From assembly GCF_020404845.1 (NCBI RefSeq), contig NZ_JAIOJZ010000001.1:62001-126000 (forward strand): DNA of 64,000 nt. The letters run 5' to 3'. The stretch's first letter is position 1. Every line of letters begins with the position of its first letter. Positions 38,892 to 46,511 of the stretch are shown here, piece after piece. The notes under the pieces are model-generated. The model was not told the origin of the DNA. It saw nothing but the letters and a program-made list of their open reading frames with translations, and did no database searches. The DNA is from Streptomyces hyderabadensis. Lineage in GTDB: Bacteria > Actinomycetota > Actinomycetes > Streptomycetales > Streptomycetaceae. The position numbers and the translations under genes are program-made.

Positions 38892-39890
38892 TCAGCGGTG
38901 CAGGATGCCGGGCTGGGCGCCGGGGGCGAGGGTGGGGGCGGTGACGGGGACGTCGCCGAGTGCCTGGCCGACGGCGGCCAGCAGGTCGTCGCTCAACTCG
39001 ACGCCGGAGGCGGCGGCGTTGGCGTGGACCTGTTCGGGGCGTGAGGCGCCGGTGATGGCGGAGGCGACCTCGGTGCGGCGCAGGACCCAGGCGAGGGCCA
39101 GGGTGGGCATGCTCATCCCGGCCTGTTCGGCGATCGGGACGAGGCGCTGGACCGCTTCGAGGGCGGCGTCGCTGTAGACGAGGTCCTGGGAGACGGCCAT
39201 GTCCGCGGAGGCGAAGCGGCTGCCCTCCGGGACGGGCTGCCCGGGCTTGTACTTGCCGGTCAGCACGCCCTGGGCGAGCGGGGACCAGACGATCTGGGAG
39301 ATGCCGTTCGCCGCGCACAGGGGAAAGACCTCGGCCTCGGGGGCCTGCCACAGCATGGAGTACTGGGGCTGGGAGGAGACGAACAGGCCGGGTCCGGCGA
39401 TGTCGATGCCGGCCTGGATCTGCTCGGGGGTCCACTCGCTGAAGCCGATGTAGCGGGCCTTGCCCTGCTCCACCACCCTCTGGAAGGCCTCGACGGTGTC
39501 CTCGACCGGTACCGACGGATCGAAGCGGTGTGCCTGGTAGAGGTCGACGTAGTCGGTCTTCAGCCGGGTGAGCGAGGCGTCGATCTGCTTGGCGATCTGC
39601 GCCGGGGACAGCCCCTGGTCGGCCGGGTCGTCGGACATCGGGCCCCATACCTTGGTGGCCAGGACGTAGGAGTCGCGCGGGTGGGCGGAGAGGATCTCGC
39701 CCCAGGCCGTCTCGGCGGCGCCCTGTCCGTAGACGTTGGCGGTGTCGAAGAAGGTGATGCCCGCGTCGAACGCCGCTTCGGTGCAGGCGCGGGTGCGGTC
39801 GGCCTCGATGCCGCCGGAGTAGGTCAGCCAGGAGCCGAGGGAGATCTCCGAGACCTCCAGGTCCGAGCGGCCGAGCTTGCGGTAGCGCAT
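38892..39890 (-). CDS. Aldo/keto reductase family oxidoreductase
   Basis: NADPH-dependent aldo/keto reductase of 332 residues with a TIM-barrel fold, close to the potassium-channel beta-subunit / YghZ branch. Seen: the start MRYRKLGRSDLEVSEISLGS, the catalytic tetrad Asp (FFDTANVYG), Tyr (same motif), Lys (YVLATKVWG) and His (DLYQAHRFDP), plus the coenzyme-phosphate site near AITGASRPEQ. All catalytic residues are present. The substrate is unknown; in this family it is often a sugar-derived or toxic aldehyde. It stands alone and is followed upstream by a 340-base non-coding stretch. Confidence 0.92.
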   Translation of the reverse strand: MRYRKLGRSDLEVSEISLGSWLTYSGGIEADRTRACTEAAFDAGITFFDTANVYGQGAAETAWGEILSAHPRDSYVLATKVWGPMSDDPADQGLSPAQIAKQIDASLTRLKTDYVDLYQAHRFDPSVPVEDTVEAFQRVVEQGKARYIGFSEWTPEQIQAGIDIAGPGLFVSSQPQYSMLWQAPEAEVFPLCAANGISQIVWSPLAQGVLTGKYKPGQPVPEGSRFASADMAVSQDLVYSDAALEAVQRLVPIAEQAGMSMPTLALAWVLRRTEVASAITGASRPEQVHANAAASGVELSDDLLAAVGQALGDVPVTAPTLAPGAQPGILHR

Positions 39891-40230
39891 GGTGCTGCTC
39901 CTTCGGGATGGGGGTGTGGTCAGGGTCGGCGGGCCGATGGCTCAACGGCGGGATCGACGCGGCGGGCATCCGCCGGATGGCCGACGACGAGGTTCTGGGC
40001 TGCCTGTTTGCCCGCCCGGCCCGGTGCCGGTGCCGGTGCCGGTGCCGTGGCCGATGGCAGCCATCACAACGAAGGACGCACACGTGCCTGGTACCGGCTG
40101 CACGGCCGGGCCTGTCCCCGGCCGACGCTCCGCTGTTCGAACCCGGAGCGGGCCGAACACGTCAGCCTGCCTCCTGCCGGGTCCCTCCTTGCGGTGACCA
40201 GCCGCGTGATGCTGCCCGCCGACGTCCACG
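39891..40230. other. Non-coding stretch with CCGGTG hexamer repeat
   Basis: About 340 bases without a convincing gene. It contains the promoter region of the aldo/keto reductase gene at its left end and four perfect tandem copies of CCGGTG at 40021-40044. Open frames across it have no ribosome-binding site and no recognisable protein. I see no palindromic operator. Confidence 0.5.
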
Positions 40231-40761
40231 GTGATGCACGGTGGGCCGGTGCCACCTCGTCGCCCGCCGACTCTGCTGCTCTGCGTCCTCCTGGGCGTCA
40301 CGGGCTGCGCCACGGTGACGCCCGACCCGCTCCCGGCCGACGGCCGCCCGCAGCACGAGCGTGGCCTCACCGTCCCGGACCGACCGGCCTCGCCGTCGCC
40401 CGCCGCGTCGGCGACCCCGCCGTCGGGGCGTTCCGCTCTGACACGGGTCGACCCCGACCGTCCGCAACGCACGCCCAAGAGCGGCCGTACGAGCGAGCGC
40501 CGCGCGCCGGGGCCCGTGGGGCGACCACACCCCACAGCGCCACCTGAACCCGCAGCCGCCCCTCGCGTCCGTCCGGCTGTTCCACCGCCGCCCGCGCAGC
40601 CCCGTCCGAAAGTGCAGCCTCCTGCCCCGCAGCCCCCGCAGCCACCTCCGCCCCGGCCCCGGCCACGACCCGGACCGGAGCAGATGCGGGACCTGTGCTC
40701 CCGGGCGGACGGGGTCGCGTCCTCGGAAACCGTGGACCTCTGCCGACGGACCTGGGGATAG
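40231..40761 (+). CDS. Proline-rich putative lipoprotein
   Basis: Small exported protein of up to 176 residues. Seen: a basic N-terminus (VPPRRP), a hydrophobic core TLLLCVLLGVTGCAT ending in a good lipobox with cysteine near residue 26, then a long disordered region dominated by Pro, Arg and Ala (PPPPAQPRPKVQPPAPQP), and a short C-terminal segment with two cysteines (LCSRADGVASSETVDLC) that could pair. The lipoprotein would be matured by Lgt. The start is uncertain: the track from 40231 (GTG, then ATG at 40234) has no clear ribosome-binding site, and GTG at 40249 is equally possible. Function unknown. Confidence 0.6.
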   Translation: MMHGGPVPPRRPPTLLLCVLLGVTGCATVTPDPLPADGRPQHERGLTVPDRPASPSPAASATPPSGRSALTRVDPDRPQRTPKSGRTSERRAPGPVGRPHPTAPPEPAAAPRVRPAVPPPPAQPRPKVQPPAPQPPQPPPPRPRPRPGPEQMRDLCSRADGVASSETVDLCRRTWG

Positions 40762-40914
40762 CCCGGCCCGGCCGGCTCGTGGTGGCCCTTCATGGGCCGT
40801 GTTCGGACGCGGGCCAGGCCCGTACGGTACGAGATCACCCGGCCGACCGGGCCAGGATCACTCCGTGGGTTGACCTTCCCGAGTGATCGATCGATGGTCA
40901 TCGAGTAGGCCGGT

Positions 40915-41046
40915 GTGCGCGGCACCGGTCGGGAAGGCACGCCCGTGCTCAGCGTGGTCAACGACGACGACACCACCGCCGACAGCCCCTCCTTGACTCC
41001 CAAGGCCGTAAAGAAGATCACCGACGACCGTGGGCGGGCGGCATGA
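40915..41046 (+). CDS. Short ORF of unknown function overlapping the GNAT gene start
   Basis: Open frame of 43 codons from a GTG at 40915 (or 33 from the GTG at 40945, MLSVVNDDDTTADSP). Its stop overlaps the ATG of the acetyltransferase gene as ATGA, which is the usual sign of translational coupling here and the main reason to list it. The product is hydrophilic and acidic, then lysine-rich (TPKAVKKITDD). It resembles nothing I recognise and could be the tail of a decayed gene. Low confidence. Confidence 0.3.
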   Translation: MRGTGREGTPVLSVVNDDDTTADSPSLTPKAVKKITDDRGRAA

Positions 41047-41519
41047 CGGCCATCCACCTGCGACCGGCCACCTCTGCGGACAGCGAGTACTGCTTCCAGC
41101 TGCACAAGGCCGCCATGGGCGCCTACGTCACGGCCGTCTGGGGCTGGGACGAGCAGGCCCAACGCGACTTCCACGCCCGTGTATTCACTCCGGACCGATG
41201 GCAGATCATCACCGTCGACGGCACGGAGGCCGGCATGCTCCACGTCGAGCACCGGCCCACCGAGACCTACCTGGCGCGGATCGAGCTCCACCCCGACCAC
41301 CAGGGACGCGGCATCGGCGGTCGGCTCATCCGCGGCCTCCTGCACCAGGCCCGCCGGCAGGGCCGGGACCTCACCTTGGACGTCCTCGCGGTCAACCAGC
41401 GGGCCCAGGCCCTCTACCGGCGACTGGGCCTGCACGAAGTCAATCGTCACGGCGAGAACAACATCAAGATCAGGATGTCCACCAAGCCGCCTCGGCCCGG
41501 CCCGATCCACGGATCGTGA
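41043..41519 (+). CDS. GNAT family N-acetyltransferase
   Basis: Acetyl-CoA-dependent N-acetyltransferase of 158 residues. Seen: the fold start IHLRPATSADSEYCFQLHKAA, the central beta strands TVDGTEAGMLHVEHRP, the acetyl-CoA-binding motif A in ELHPDHQGRGIGGRLI (RGIGG matches Q/RxxGxG/A), and motif B with NQRAQALYRRLGLHEV. The fold is complete. The substrate may be an amine on a small molecule or a protein and is not deducible. The Pro/Lys-rich tail (STKPPRPGPIHGS) may be disordered. It starts inside the stop of a short upstream ORF and converges with the SDR gene. Confidence 0.9.
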   Translation: MTAIHLRPATSADSEYCFQLHKAAMGAYVTAVWGWDEQAQRDFHARVFTPDRWQIITVDGTEAGMLHVEHRPTETYLARIELHPDHQGRGIGGRLIRGLLHQARRQGRDLTLDVLAVNQRAQALYRRLGLHEVNRHGENNIKIRMSTKPPRPGPIHGS

Positions 41520-41608
41520 CAAGGAAGGGACGGCAGCGGTCGAGTTCGCGCCCGAGAGCCAGACCGGGACGCCGCGGGCCGGGCCGTGTCCTGGACGCCG
41601 ACGCCGTG

Positions 41609-42397
41609 TCAGGCGGTCTTGACGGCTCCGCCGTCGATCAGCAGGTCCGTGCCGGACATGCCGGCCGCCAGCGGTGAGGCGAGGTAGGTGACGGCCGCAG
41701 CGACCTCGGACGGTTCCAGCAGGCGGCCGGTGGTCATGCCCGTCGCGGCCGGGATCTGCGCCAGCAGCTGCTCCTGGGTGACCCCCATGGAGCGGGCCAG
41801 CTCCGCGCCGTAGCCGTCCGGGCTCTCCCACATCGCGGTACGCACCGCGCCCGGCGAGATGGTGTTGACGCGCACGCCCTGTGGTCCGAACTCCTCCGCC
41901 AGTGCCTTGCCGAAGGCGGTCAGCGCGGCCTTCGCGGTGGTGTAGGGAACGGGTCCGGCATGCGGCATCCGGGCGCTGTTGGAGGAGACGTTGACCAGCG
42001 CCCCGCGGCGGCGCAGCAGGCTGGGCAGCGCCGCCCGGCTGGTGCGCACGGCGGCCAGGAAGTTGAGGTCGAGGGACTGCTGCCACTGCTGGTCGGTGAA
42101 GGAGAGGAAGCCGCCGGTCTGGCCCTCTCCGCTGTCGCCGCCGCCGACGTTGTTGACCAGCAGGTCGAGGTCGCCCAGCTCGGCGATGGCGCGGTCGATC
42201 AGCTGGGCGGGGGCGTCGGGATCCAGCAGGTCCACCGGTATGGCCAGGGCGCCGGTCTCCTTCAGCTCCGGGGTGACGGTGCGGGCGGCGGCCGCGACGC
42301 GAACGCCTTCGGCCGTGAGCGCTTGGACGGTGGCCAGTCCGATGCCGCGGCTCGCGCCGGTGACCACGGCGGTGGTGTTCGTCAGCTGCAGATCCAT
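41609..42397 (-). CDS. Short-chain dehydrogenase/reductase (SDR) family oxidoreductase
   Basis: Classical SDR of 262 residues, NAD(P)H-dependent. Seen: the cofactor loop VVTGASRGIGLAT, NNVGG in place of NNAG, the catalytic serine region VNVSSNSARMPH, the YxxxK motif as YTTAK in GPVPYTTAKAALTAFGK, and the late ISPGAVRTAMW. All catalytic residues are present. It is divergent from a TetR-family gene, and an 18-bp perfect palindrome lies between them, so it is very likely the regulator's target. The substrate is unknown; the pair could form an inducible detoxification or tailoring module. Confidence 0.92.
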   Translation of the reverse strand: MDLQLTNTTAVVTGASRGIGLATVQALTAEGVRVAAAARTVTPELKETGALAIPVDLLDPDAPAQLIDRAIAELGDLDLLVNNVGGGDSGEGQTGGFLSFTDQQWQQSLDLNFLAAVRTSRAALPSLLRRRGALVNVSSNSARMPHAGPVPYTTAKAALTAFGKALAEEFGPQGVRVNTISPGAVRTAMWESPDGYGAELARSMGVTQEQLLAQIPAATGMTTGRLLEPSEVAAAVTYLASPLAAGMSGTDLLIDGGAVKTA

Positions 42398-42461
42398 GGA
42401 TGCACTCCTGTCGTGGCAACGAAACGAGTCGCGACTTCAGCGATGCTTTGAAGGTAGTAGA

Positions 42462-42479
42462 TGCAACATCGATGTTGCA
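42462..42479. promoter_or_regulatory. 18-bp perfect palindrome, probable TetR operator
   Basis: TGCAACATCGATGTTGCA at 42462-42479 is a perfect 18-bp palindrome in the divergent promoter between the SDR gene (start 42397) and the TetR gene (start 42520). Length, symmetry and position are those of a TetR-family operator controlling both genes. Confidence 0.75.
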
Positions 42480-42519
42480 AGTAATCCGTGATTGGCGTCC
42501 TCGATGTACTGTCTGGTCC

Positions 42520-43176
42520 ATGGAGACGAGGGGACGCGCGCTGCGCGCCGATGCGGAGCGGACGGTACGGACGATCCTGGAGGCGGCCGAACGCGTGCTG
42601 GCGGCCGACCCGACGGCGACCATGGAGCAGATCGCGGCCGCGGCCGGGGTGGCCCGCACCACCGTGCACCGGCGCTTCGCCACCCGCGAGGCATTGGTCG
42701 AGGCGCTGGCGACCTGGGCGACCGAGCGGTTCCACCAGGCCGTGGAGGCCGCCCGCCCCCTCACCTCCCCGCCGCTGGTCGCCCTGCACCAGGTGACCGC
42801 CAACGTCCTCCAGGTGAAGATCGGCTGGAGCTTCGCGATGAGCCGCACCGCTCCGTCCGATCCCGAGGCGGCGCGCGTGCACGCCGACGTCCTGGCCCAG
42901 TGCGACCGGCTCTTCCGCCGGGCGCAGGAGGCCGGCCTCATGTCTGCGGACACCGACCTGGAGTGGGCCCGCCGGGTCTACTACGCCCTGATCCACGAGG
43001 CGGCCGAAGAAGGGCGGGAGATCGTCGACATCGGCGCCGTCGACCAGCTGGCCGCCCGTGTGGTGGACACCCTGCTGCACGGCGTCGGGGCACCGGTGCA
43101 GACCTTGCCGCGCAGGCCGGTCGGGGGTGCCGGATCGTCCGGACCCGACGCCGACGGGCACCCCGGTCCGCGCTGA
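42520..43176 (+). CDS. TetR/AcrR family transcriptional regulator
   Basis: Repressor of 218 residues. Seen: an N-terminal DNA-binding domain with TVRTILEAAERVLAADP, then the helix-turn-helix TMEQIAAAAGVARTTVHRRFATREALVEAL, followed by an all-helical ligand-binding and dimerisation domain (about residues 65-190) and a Gly/Pro-rich tail. The start is the ATG at 42520. It is transcribed away from the SDR gene, with the operator-like palindrome about 40 bases upstream of its start codon, so autorepression is likely. The inducing ligand is unknown, perhaps the SDR substrate. Confidence 0.9.
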   Translation: METRGRALRADAERTVRTILEAAERVLAADPTATMEQIAAAAGVARTTVHRRFATREALVEALATWATERFHQAVEAARPLTSPPLVALHQVTANVLQVKIGWSFAMSRTAPSDPEAARVHADVLAQCDRLFRRAQEAGLMSADTDLEWARRVYYALIHEAAEEGREIVDIGAVDQLAARVVDTLLHGVGAPVQTLPRRPVGGAGSSGPDADGHPGPR

Positions 43177-43202
43177 CGCGATCCGCCCGACGGTCCCCGG
43201 TC

Positions 43203-43325
43203 CTCACCAGCTCCACCGCCCTGTACGCCGTCAATGCCGACCGCTCCGGTGCCCACGAGTACTCCGCCACCCCGGGGACCTGGACCTCCATCGCAGGCCC
43301 CGGCACCGAACAGGTGAAGTGCAAC
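43203..43325 (+). pseudogene. Fragment resembling a tectonin/tachylectin-type beta-propeller blade
   Basis: About 41 codons read STALYAVNADRSGAHEYSA and TPGTWTSIAGPGTEQ, the pattern of one blade of tectonin/tachylectin-like lectin domains (LYAV...TW..IGGP). There is no start codon, no ribosome-binding site and no further blades on either side, and the frame then runs into unrelated sequence. I interpret it as the remnant of a deleted carbohydrate-binding protein gene, with the rest lost during rearrangement of this accessory stretch. Confidence 0.4.
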
Positions 43326-43377
43326 TCCGTGCATCGGCCCGGGAGTACGCCTGGAGGATGGATCGGCCGGTGGGTGT

Positions 43378-45954
43378 TCAGCCGGCTGCTTGGGGGGTCT
43401 GGCCCCTCCCTTCAGTCCCGTTGGTCCGCTCGAAGGCCTCCGGCTCCCGCCGCGTGCCGGGCGGCAGCCTCAGGGCGATCGGATCCCTGGGGGCCATCGG
43501 GCCCTCGCCGCGGACCACGACCGTGTCCCGGAAGAACTGCTCCAGCAGACCGGCGGCCTGCGGCTGCACCGCGCCCCGGCCGGAGATCACCCCGCGCAGG
43601 AACCAGCGGGGCCCGTCGACGCCGACGAACCGCACCTCCTGGTAGCCGTCCCCGCCGTCCGGCAGCTGCACCGGGACCTGGGCCTGCAACTCCCGGCCCA
43701 GCGGACCCTGGACCTCGTCGACGATGCCGCCCTGCCGAGTGATACCGGACGCGATCTCCTCGCGCACCTCGCTCCAGATGCCCTCGCCCCTGGGCGCGGC
43801 GAAGGCCTGGAACTGGATGGCGCTGTCCCGCAGCACGACGGTCGCGGCGACGATCACGTCGCCCGCGACCTCCACCCGCAGTTCCATGCCGTCGGCCTCG
43901 GGCACGAACAGGCCGCCCATGTCGATCCGGCCCTCGCCGGGCGCCCGGACCTCGGAGACGTCCCAGGGGCCGTTTGCCCGTCGTGCGAAGGCGGCGGCCG
44001 GACTCTCCGGTTCGGCCGAAGCCCTCGGCGTGTGCTGCCGGCGTAGTGCGTCAAGCTCTGCGGGGAGGACGGTCTTGCCGTCGGTCAGTGCGGTGGTGAA
44101 GCCGGCAGGTCGAAGACCCGTCGCTCCGTGGAGGTCGGCACCGCGGAGGTCGGTGCGGCGCAGGTCCGTGTGCGTGAGGTCCGCGTACCTCAGATCGCAT
44201 CCGGTCAGGGACGCGTTGACCAGAAGTGCGCCCTTCAGGTTGGCGCCGTGCAGGTCGGCTCCCGACAGGTCGGCGCGGGAGAGGTTGGCGCCTGCGAGAT
44301 CAACGGCGAGAGCGGTCTCGGACGGCCGGTCGAGCACGGCTCGCAGGACGGCTTGGGCCACCGGGTCGTCGGCAGGGCAGGGAACACCACCGTCCGGTGC
44401 GCGCCGCAGATAGGAACAGAGGATGCCGACGATCTCCGGCACCGTGTGCGGAAGTCCGTGCATCAGGTTGCTCAGCTCGGTGACGGCGGCCTGTCGCTCC
44501 GCAGCCTCGTGAGAGCGCAGCCGGCGGGCCTGCGCCGCCACGGCAAGCTCCGTCGGCGCCTGTCGGCCCGGTGTTGCGCCGGAGGCAACGCGCACGCCCT
44601 TCGACTCCAGGTAGGGCACTGGGGCGATGTCGGATCCAGCATCGGGCGCCGTACGAATCTCGAAGTGCAGGTGCGGGGAGGAGGCGTTTCCGGTGGAGCC
44701 GGAGCGTGCGATGCGCTGCCCCGGCTGCACCTCCTCGCCCGCCCGGACGGACAGCGCCGCCAACTGCGCGTACTGGCTGTACCTGCCGTCGTGGTGCAGG
44801 ATGACGACCTCGTAGCCGTAGGCTCCGCCCCACCGTGCGGTGACGACACGTCCCACAGTGATCGCCTTGACCTCCGTCCGGTCCGGGACGGCGAAGTCGA
44901 TGCCGGTGTTGGGCTCGCCCCCGGGGCCGCGGGGCTCGTGGTAGCCGACCGACACCGGGGCGTCCACCGGAGCCGCGTACGCGCGCAGGTGGTGAGCGTG
45001 CTGCCGTTCCTGCTCCTCGGCGGCCATCGGTACGTCCTTCGGCCGCCCCGAAGCGCTTGCCGCCTCTCCCGTCGTCCGGACCGGCGCGGAACGAGCACCC
45101 TCGTCGGAGGGGGTCCGGGTGCTGCTGCGGGACTTCCAGTCCTGGAGTGCTTCCTCGGCCTGGGCCAGAGCCTGTTCCAGAGCGGCAGCGCGCTGTTGTG
45201 CCGCTCGCAGCTCCTGGTCGCGTTCCGCACGCAGGCGCTGCTGTTCGTCCAGATGCCGTTGCCGCTCGTCCTCGGCCTGCGCCTTGGCCCGGCGCAGGCC
45301 GTGGTTGAGCCGCTCGCACTGGTCGCGTGCCCGATCGCGGTCTTCTCTCGCTTCCCGCAACGCCTCGTTGAGTTCCTGGATCTGTTCGTTCAGAGCGCTT
45401 CGGGCGGCCAGGTAGTCGTTGCGTTCGTTCTCCAGCCTCAGCTGCAGCTCGCCGCGGCGGACCGCGTCGCGAGCAGCCGCCTGCTCGAGGGCACGCCGCC
45501 GGCGGTCGAGGTCGTCCCGTTCGCCGCGGACCTCCTGCAGGTCGCTGGCCAGGCCGTCGACCATGCGCTGCGCGGCCCGGTACTCCCAGACAGAGGCTCT
45601 GAGTTCCTCTTCGAGTTCGAACGCCCGGTATTCGTACGGCCGCTTGTCGCGGATGCAGACGAAGTACAGGCGGCGAGTGCTGCTGCGGGTCTCCTCGGTG
45701 ACCGGGCTGCCCGACTTCATTTCGAGCGCCTGGAACAGCTTGTCCAGGAAGTCGGCTCTGGGCCGCCGGTCCCCGGACAGGAACCGGGAGATCGTGCCCG
45801 TGCTGTACCCCACCGCCTGCGCGAAGTCGCCCAGACTGCTCCACCCGCTGTGCTGGTACAACTCCCGCAGGCGCGCCACGAAGGCCAGTTCCGGCTCGAC
45901 CACGTTCTCCTGGACCGGCCCGAGCTCCGGCTGCTCTCGTCGTTCGCTCCCCAT
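43378..45954 (-). CDS. Multidomain fusion: XRE HTH, coiled coil, degenerate LytM/M23, pentapeptide repeats, DUF3710
   Basis: An 858-residue protein from the ATG at 45954 (GGGGGG just upstream). Domains in order: an XRE-like helix-turn-helix (about 36-62, SLGDFAQAVGYSTGTISRFL); a long charged coiled coil (about 108-275); a LytM/M23 peptidase-like domain (about 330-450); pentapeptide repeats (about 545-612, e.g. ADLSGADLHGANLKGALL); and a complete DUF3710 domain (about 663-850, GPLGRELQAQVPVQLPDGG). In the LytM domain the HLH motif is present (H428, H430) and D353 is kept, but the first zinc-ligand histidine is Asn349 (EPNTGID) and the usual catalytic histidine is Gln397 (YAQL), so it is probably inactive. 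There is no signal peptide or membrane segment, so a cytoplasmic location is expected. Function unknown. Confidence 0.88.
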   Translation of the reverse strand: MGSERREQPELGPVQENVVEPELAFVARLRELYQHSGWSSLGDFAQAVGYSTGTISRFLSGDRRPRADFLDKLFQALEMKSGSPVTEETRSSTRRLYFVCIRDKRPYEYRAFELEEELRASVWEYRAAQRMVDGLASDLQEVRGERDDLDRRRRALEQAAARDAVRRGELQLRLENERNDYLAARSALNEQIQELNEALREAREDRDRARDQCERLNHGLRRAKAQAEDERQRHLDEQQRLRAERDQELRAAQQRAAALEQALAQAEEALQDWKSRSSTRTPSDEGARSAPVRTTGEAASASGRPKDVPMAAEEQERQHAHHLRAYAAPVDAPVSVGYHEPRGPGGEPNTGIDFAVPDRTEVKAITVGRVVTARWGGAYGYEVVILHHDGRYSQYAQLAALSVRAGEEVQPGQRIARSGSTGNASSPHLHFEIRTAPDAGSDIAPVPYLESKGVRVASGATPGRQAPTELAVAAQARRLRSHEAAERQAAVTELSNLMHGLPHTVPEIVGILCSYLRRAPDGGVPCPADDPVAQAVLRAVLDRPSETALAVDLAGANLSRADLSGADLHGANLKGALLVNASLTGCDLRYADLTHTDLRRTDLRGADLHGATGLRPAGFTTALTDGKTVLPAELDALRRQHTPRASAEPESPAAAFARRANGPWDVSEVRAPGEGRIDMGGLFVPEADGMELRVEVAGDVIVAATVVLRDSAIQFQAFAAPRGEGIWSEVREEIASGITRQGGIVDEVQGPLGRELQAQVPVQLPDGGDGYQEVRFVGVDGPRWFLRGVISGRGAVQPQAAGLLEQFFRDTVVVRGEGPMAPRDPIALRLPPGTRREPEAFERTNGTEGRGQTPQAAG

Positions 45955-46187
45955 GACCCCCCGATCGCGCGGTCGCCGCATTGCGCAGAGAGCAATGCTC
46001 CCATTTCCCAACTGATGGGACGGTGCGTATTCCGGCAACGGTTCTGCGTATCCGACTCTGACCGTGCCGCCAGGAACACCGCACCCGGCCGATCCGGGGA
46101 CCCCGGTATGCGCGGCACGACCGGAGCCCGCCCGCTCCAGACCTCCACGCCATGACGGGCGGGCTCCTCTAGCCGAAGGACACAGCA

Positions 46188-46460
46188 GTGACCATCGACC
46201 TGGACACCATCGTGGTGCTGGCACTGGCCGCAGGGGCTGTCTGCCTCGCCCACAAGAAGCCCGACCTCGGCGGAGCCCTCCTCGTCGGCATCGCCGTCGT
46301 CACCCTGCTGGTCCTCCTCCTTGGCGACGGCCAGGAGCAGAACGGCGGGTACGAAGCGTGCACACCCAACGCCGGCCAGTCCCTCCCGCCGGGCTGCCCT
46401 TCCCCCGCCGGGGACCACCCCTCAGACCACACCACGCCGCCACCCACCCCTCCCGCCTGA
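46188..46460 (+). CDS. Small membrane protein with proline-rich tail
   Basis: Protein of 90 residues from a GTG with AAGGA upstream. Seen: two hydrophobic segments (IDLDTIVVLALAAGAVCLAH and LGGALLVGIAVVTLLVLLLG) separated by a KKPD turn, then a hydrophilic tail with CTPNAGQSLPPGC, whose two cysteines could form a disulfide, and a Pro/Thr-rich end. No family is recognised. It is divergent from the HTH-LytM-DUF3710 fusion gene, 233 bases away, and may share its regulatory region. Confidence 0.6.
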   Translation: MTIDLDTIVVLALAAGAVCLAHKKPDLGGALLVGIAVVTLLVLLLGDGQEQNGGYEACTPNAGQSLPPGCPSPAGDHPSDHTTPPPTPPA

Positions 46461-46511
46461 ACGGACGGCGCGCCGCCGAACGCGGCCGGCCGCCCATGCG
46501 CTTCGGGGCCC

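Noticed and set aside
40021..40044. CCGGTG tandem hexamers considered as a CRISPR or regulatory repeat
   Set aside because: Units are only six bases with no spacers; simple slippage in GC-rich DNA explains them.
43378..45954. Reading the fusion protein as an active secreted M23 endopeptidase
   Set aside because: There is no signal peptide or membrane anchor at the chosen start, and two of the catalytic-site histidines are replaced (Asn349, Gln397).
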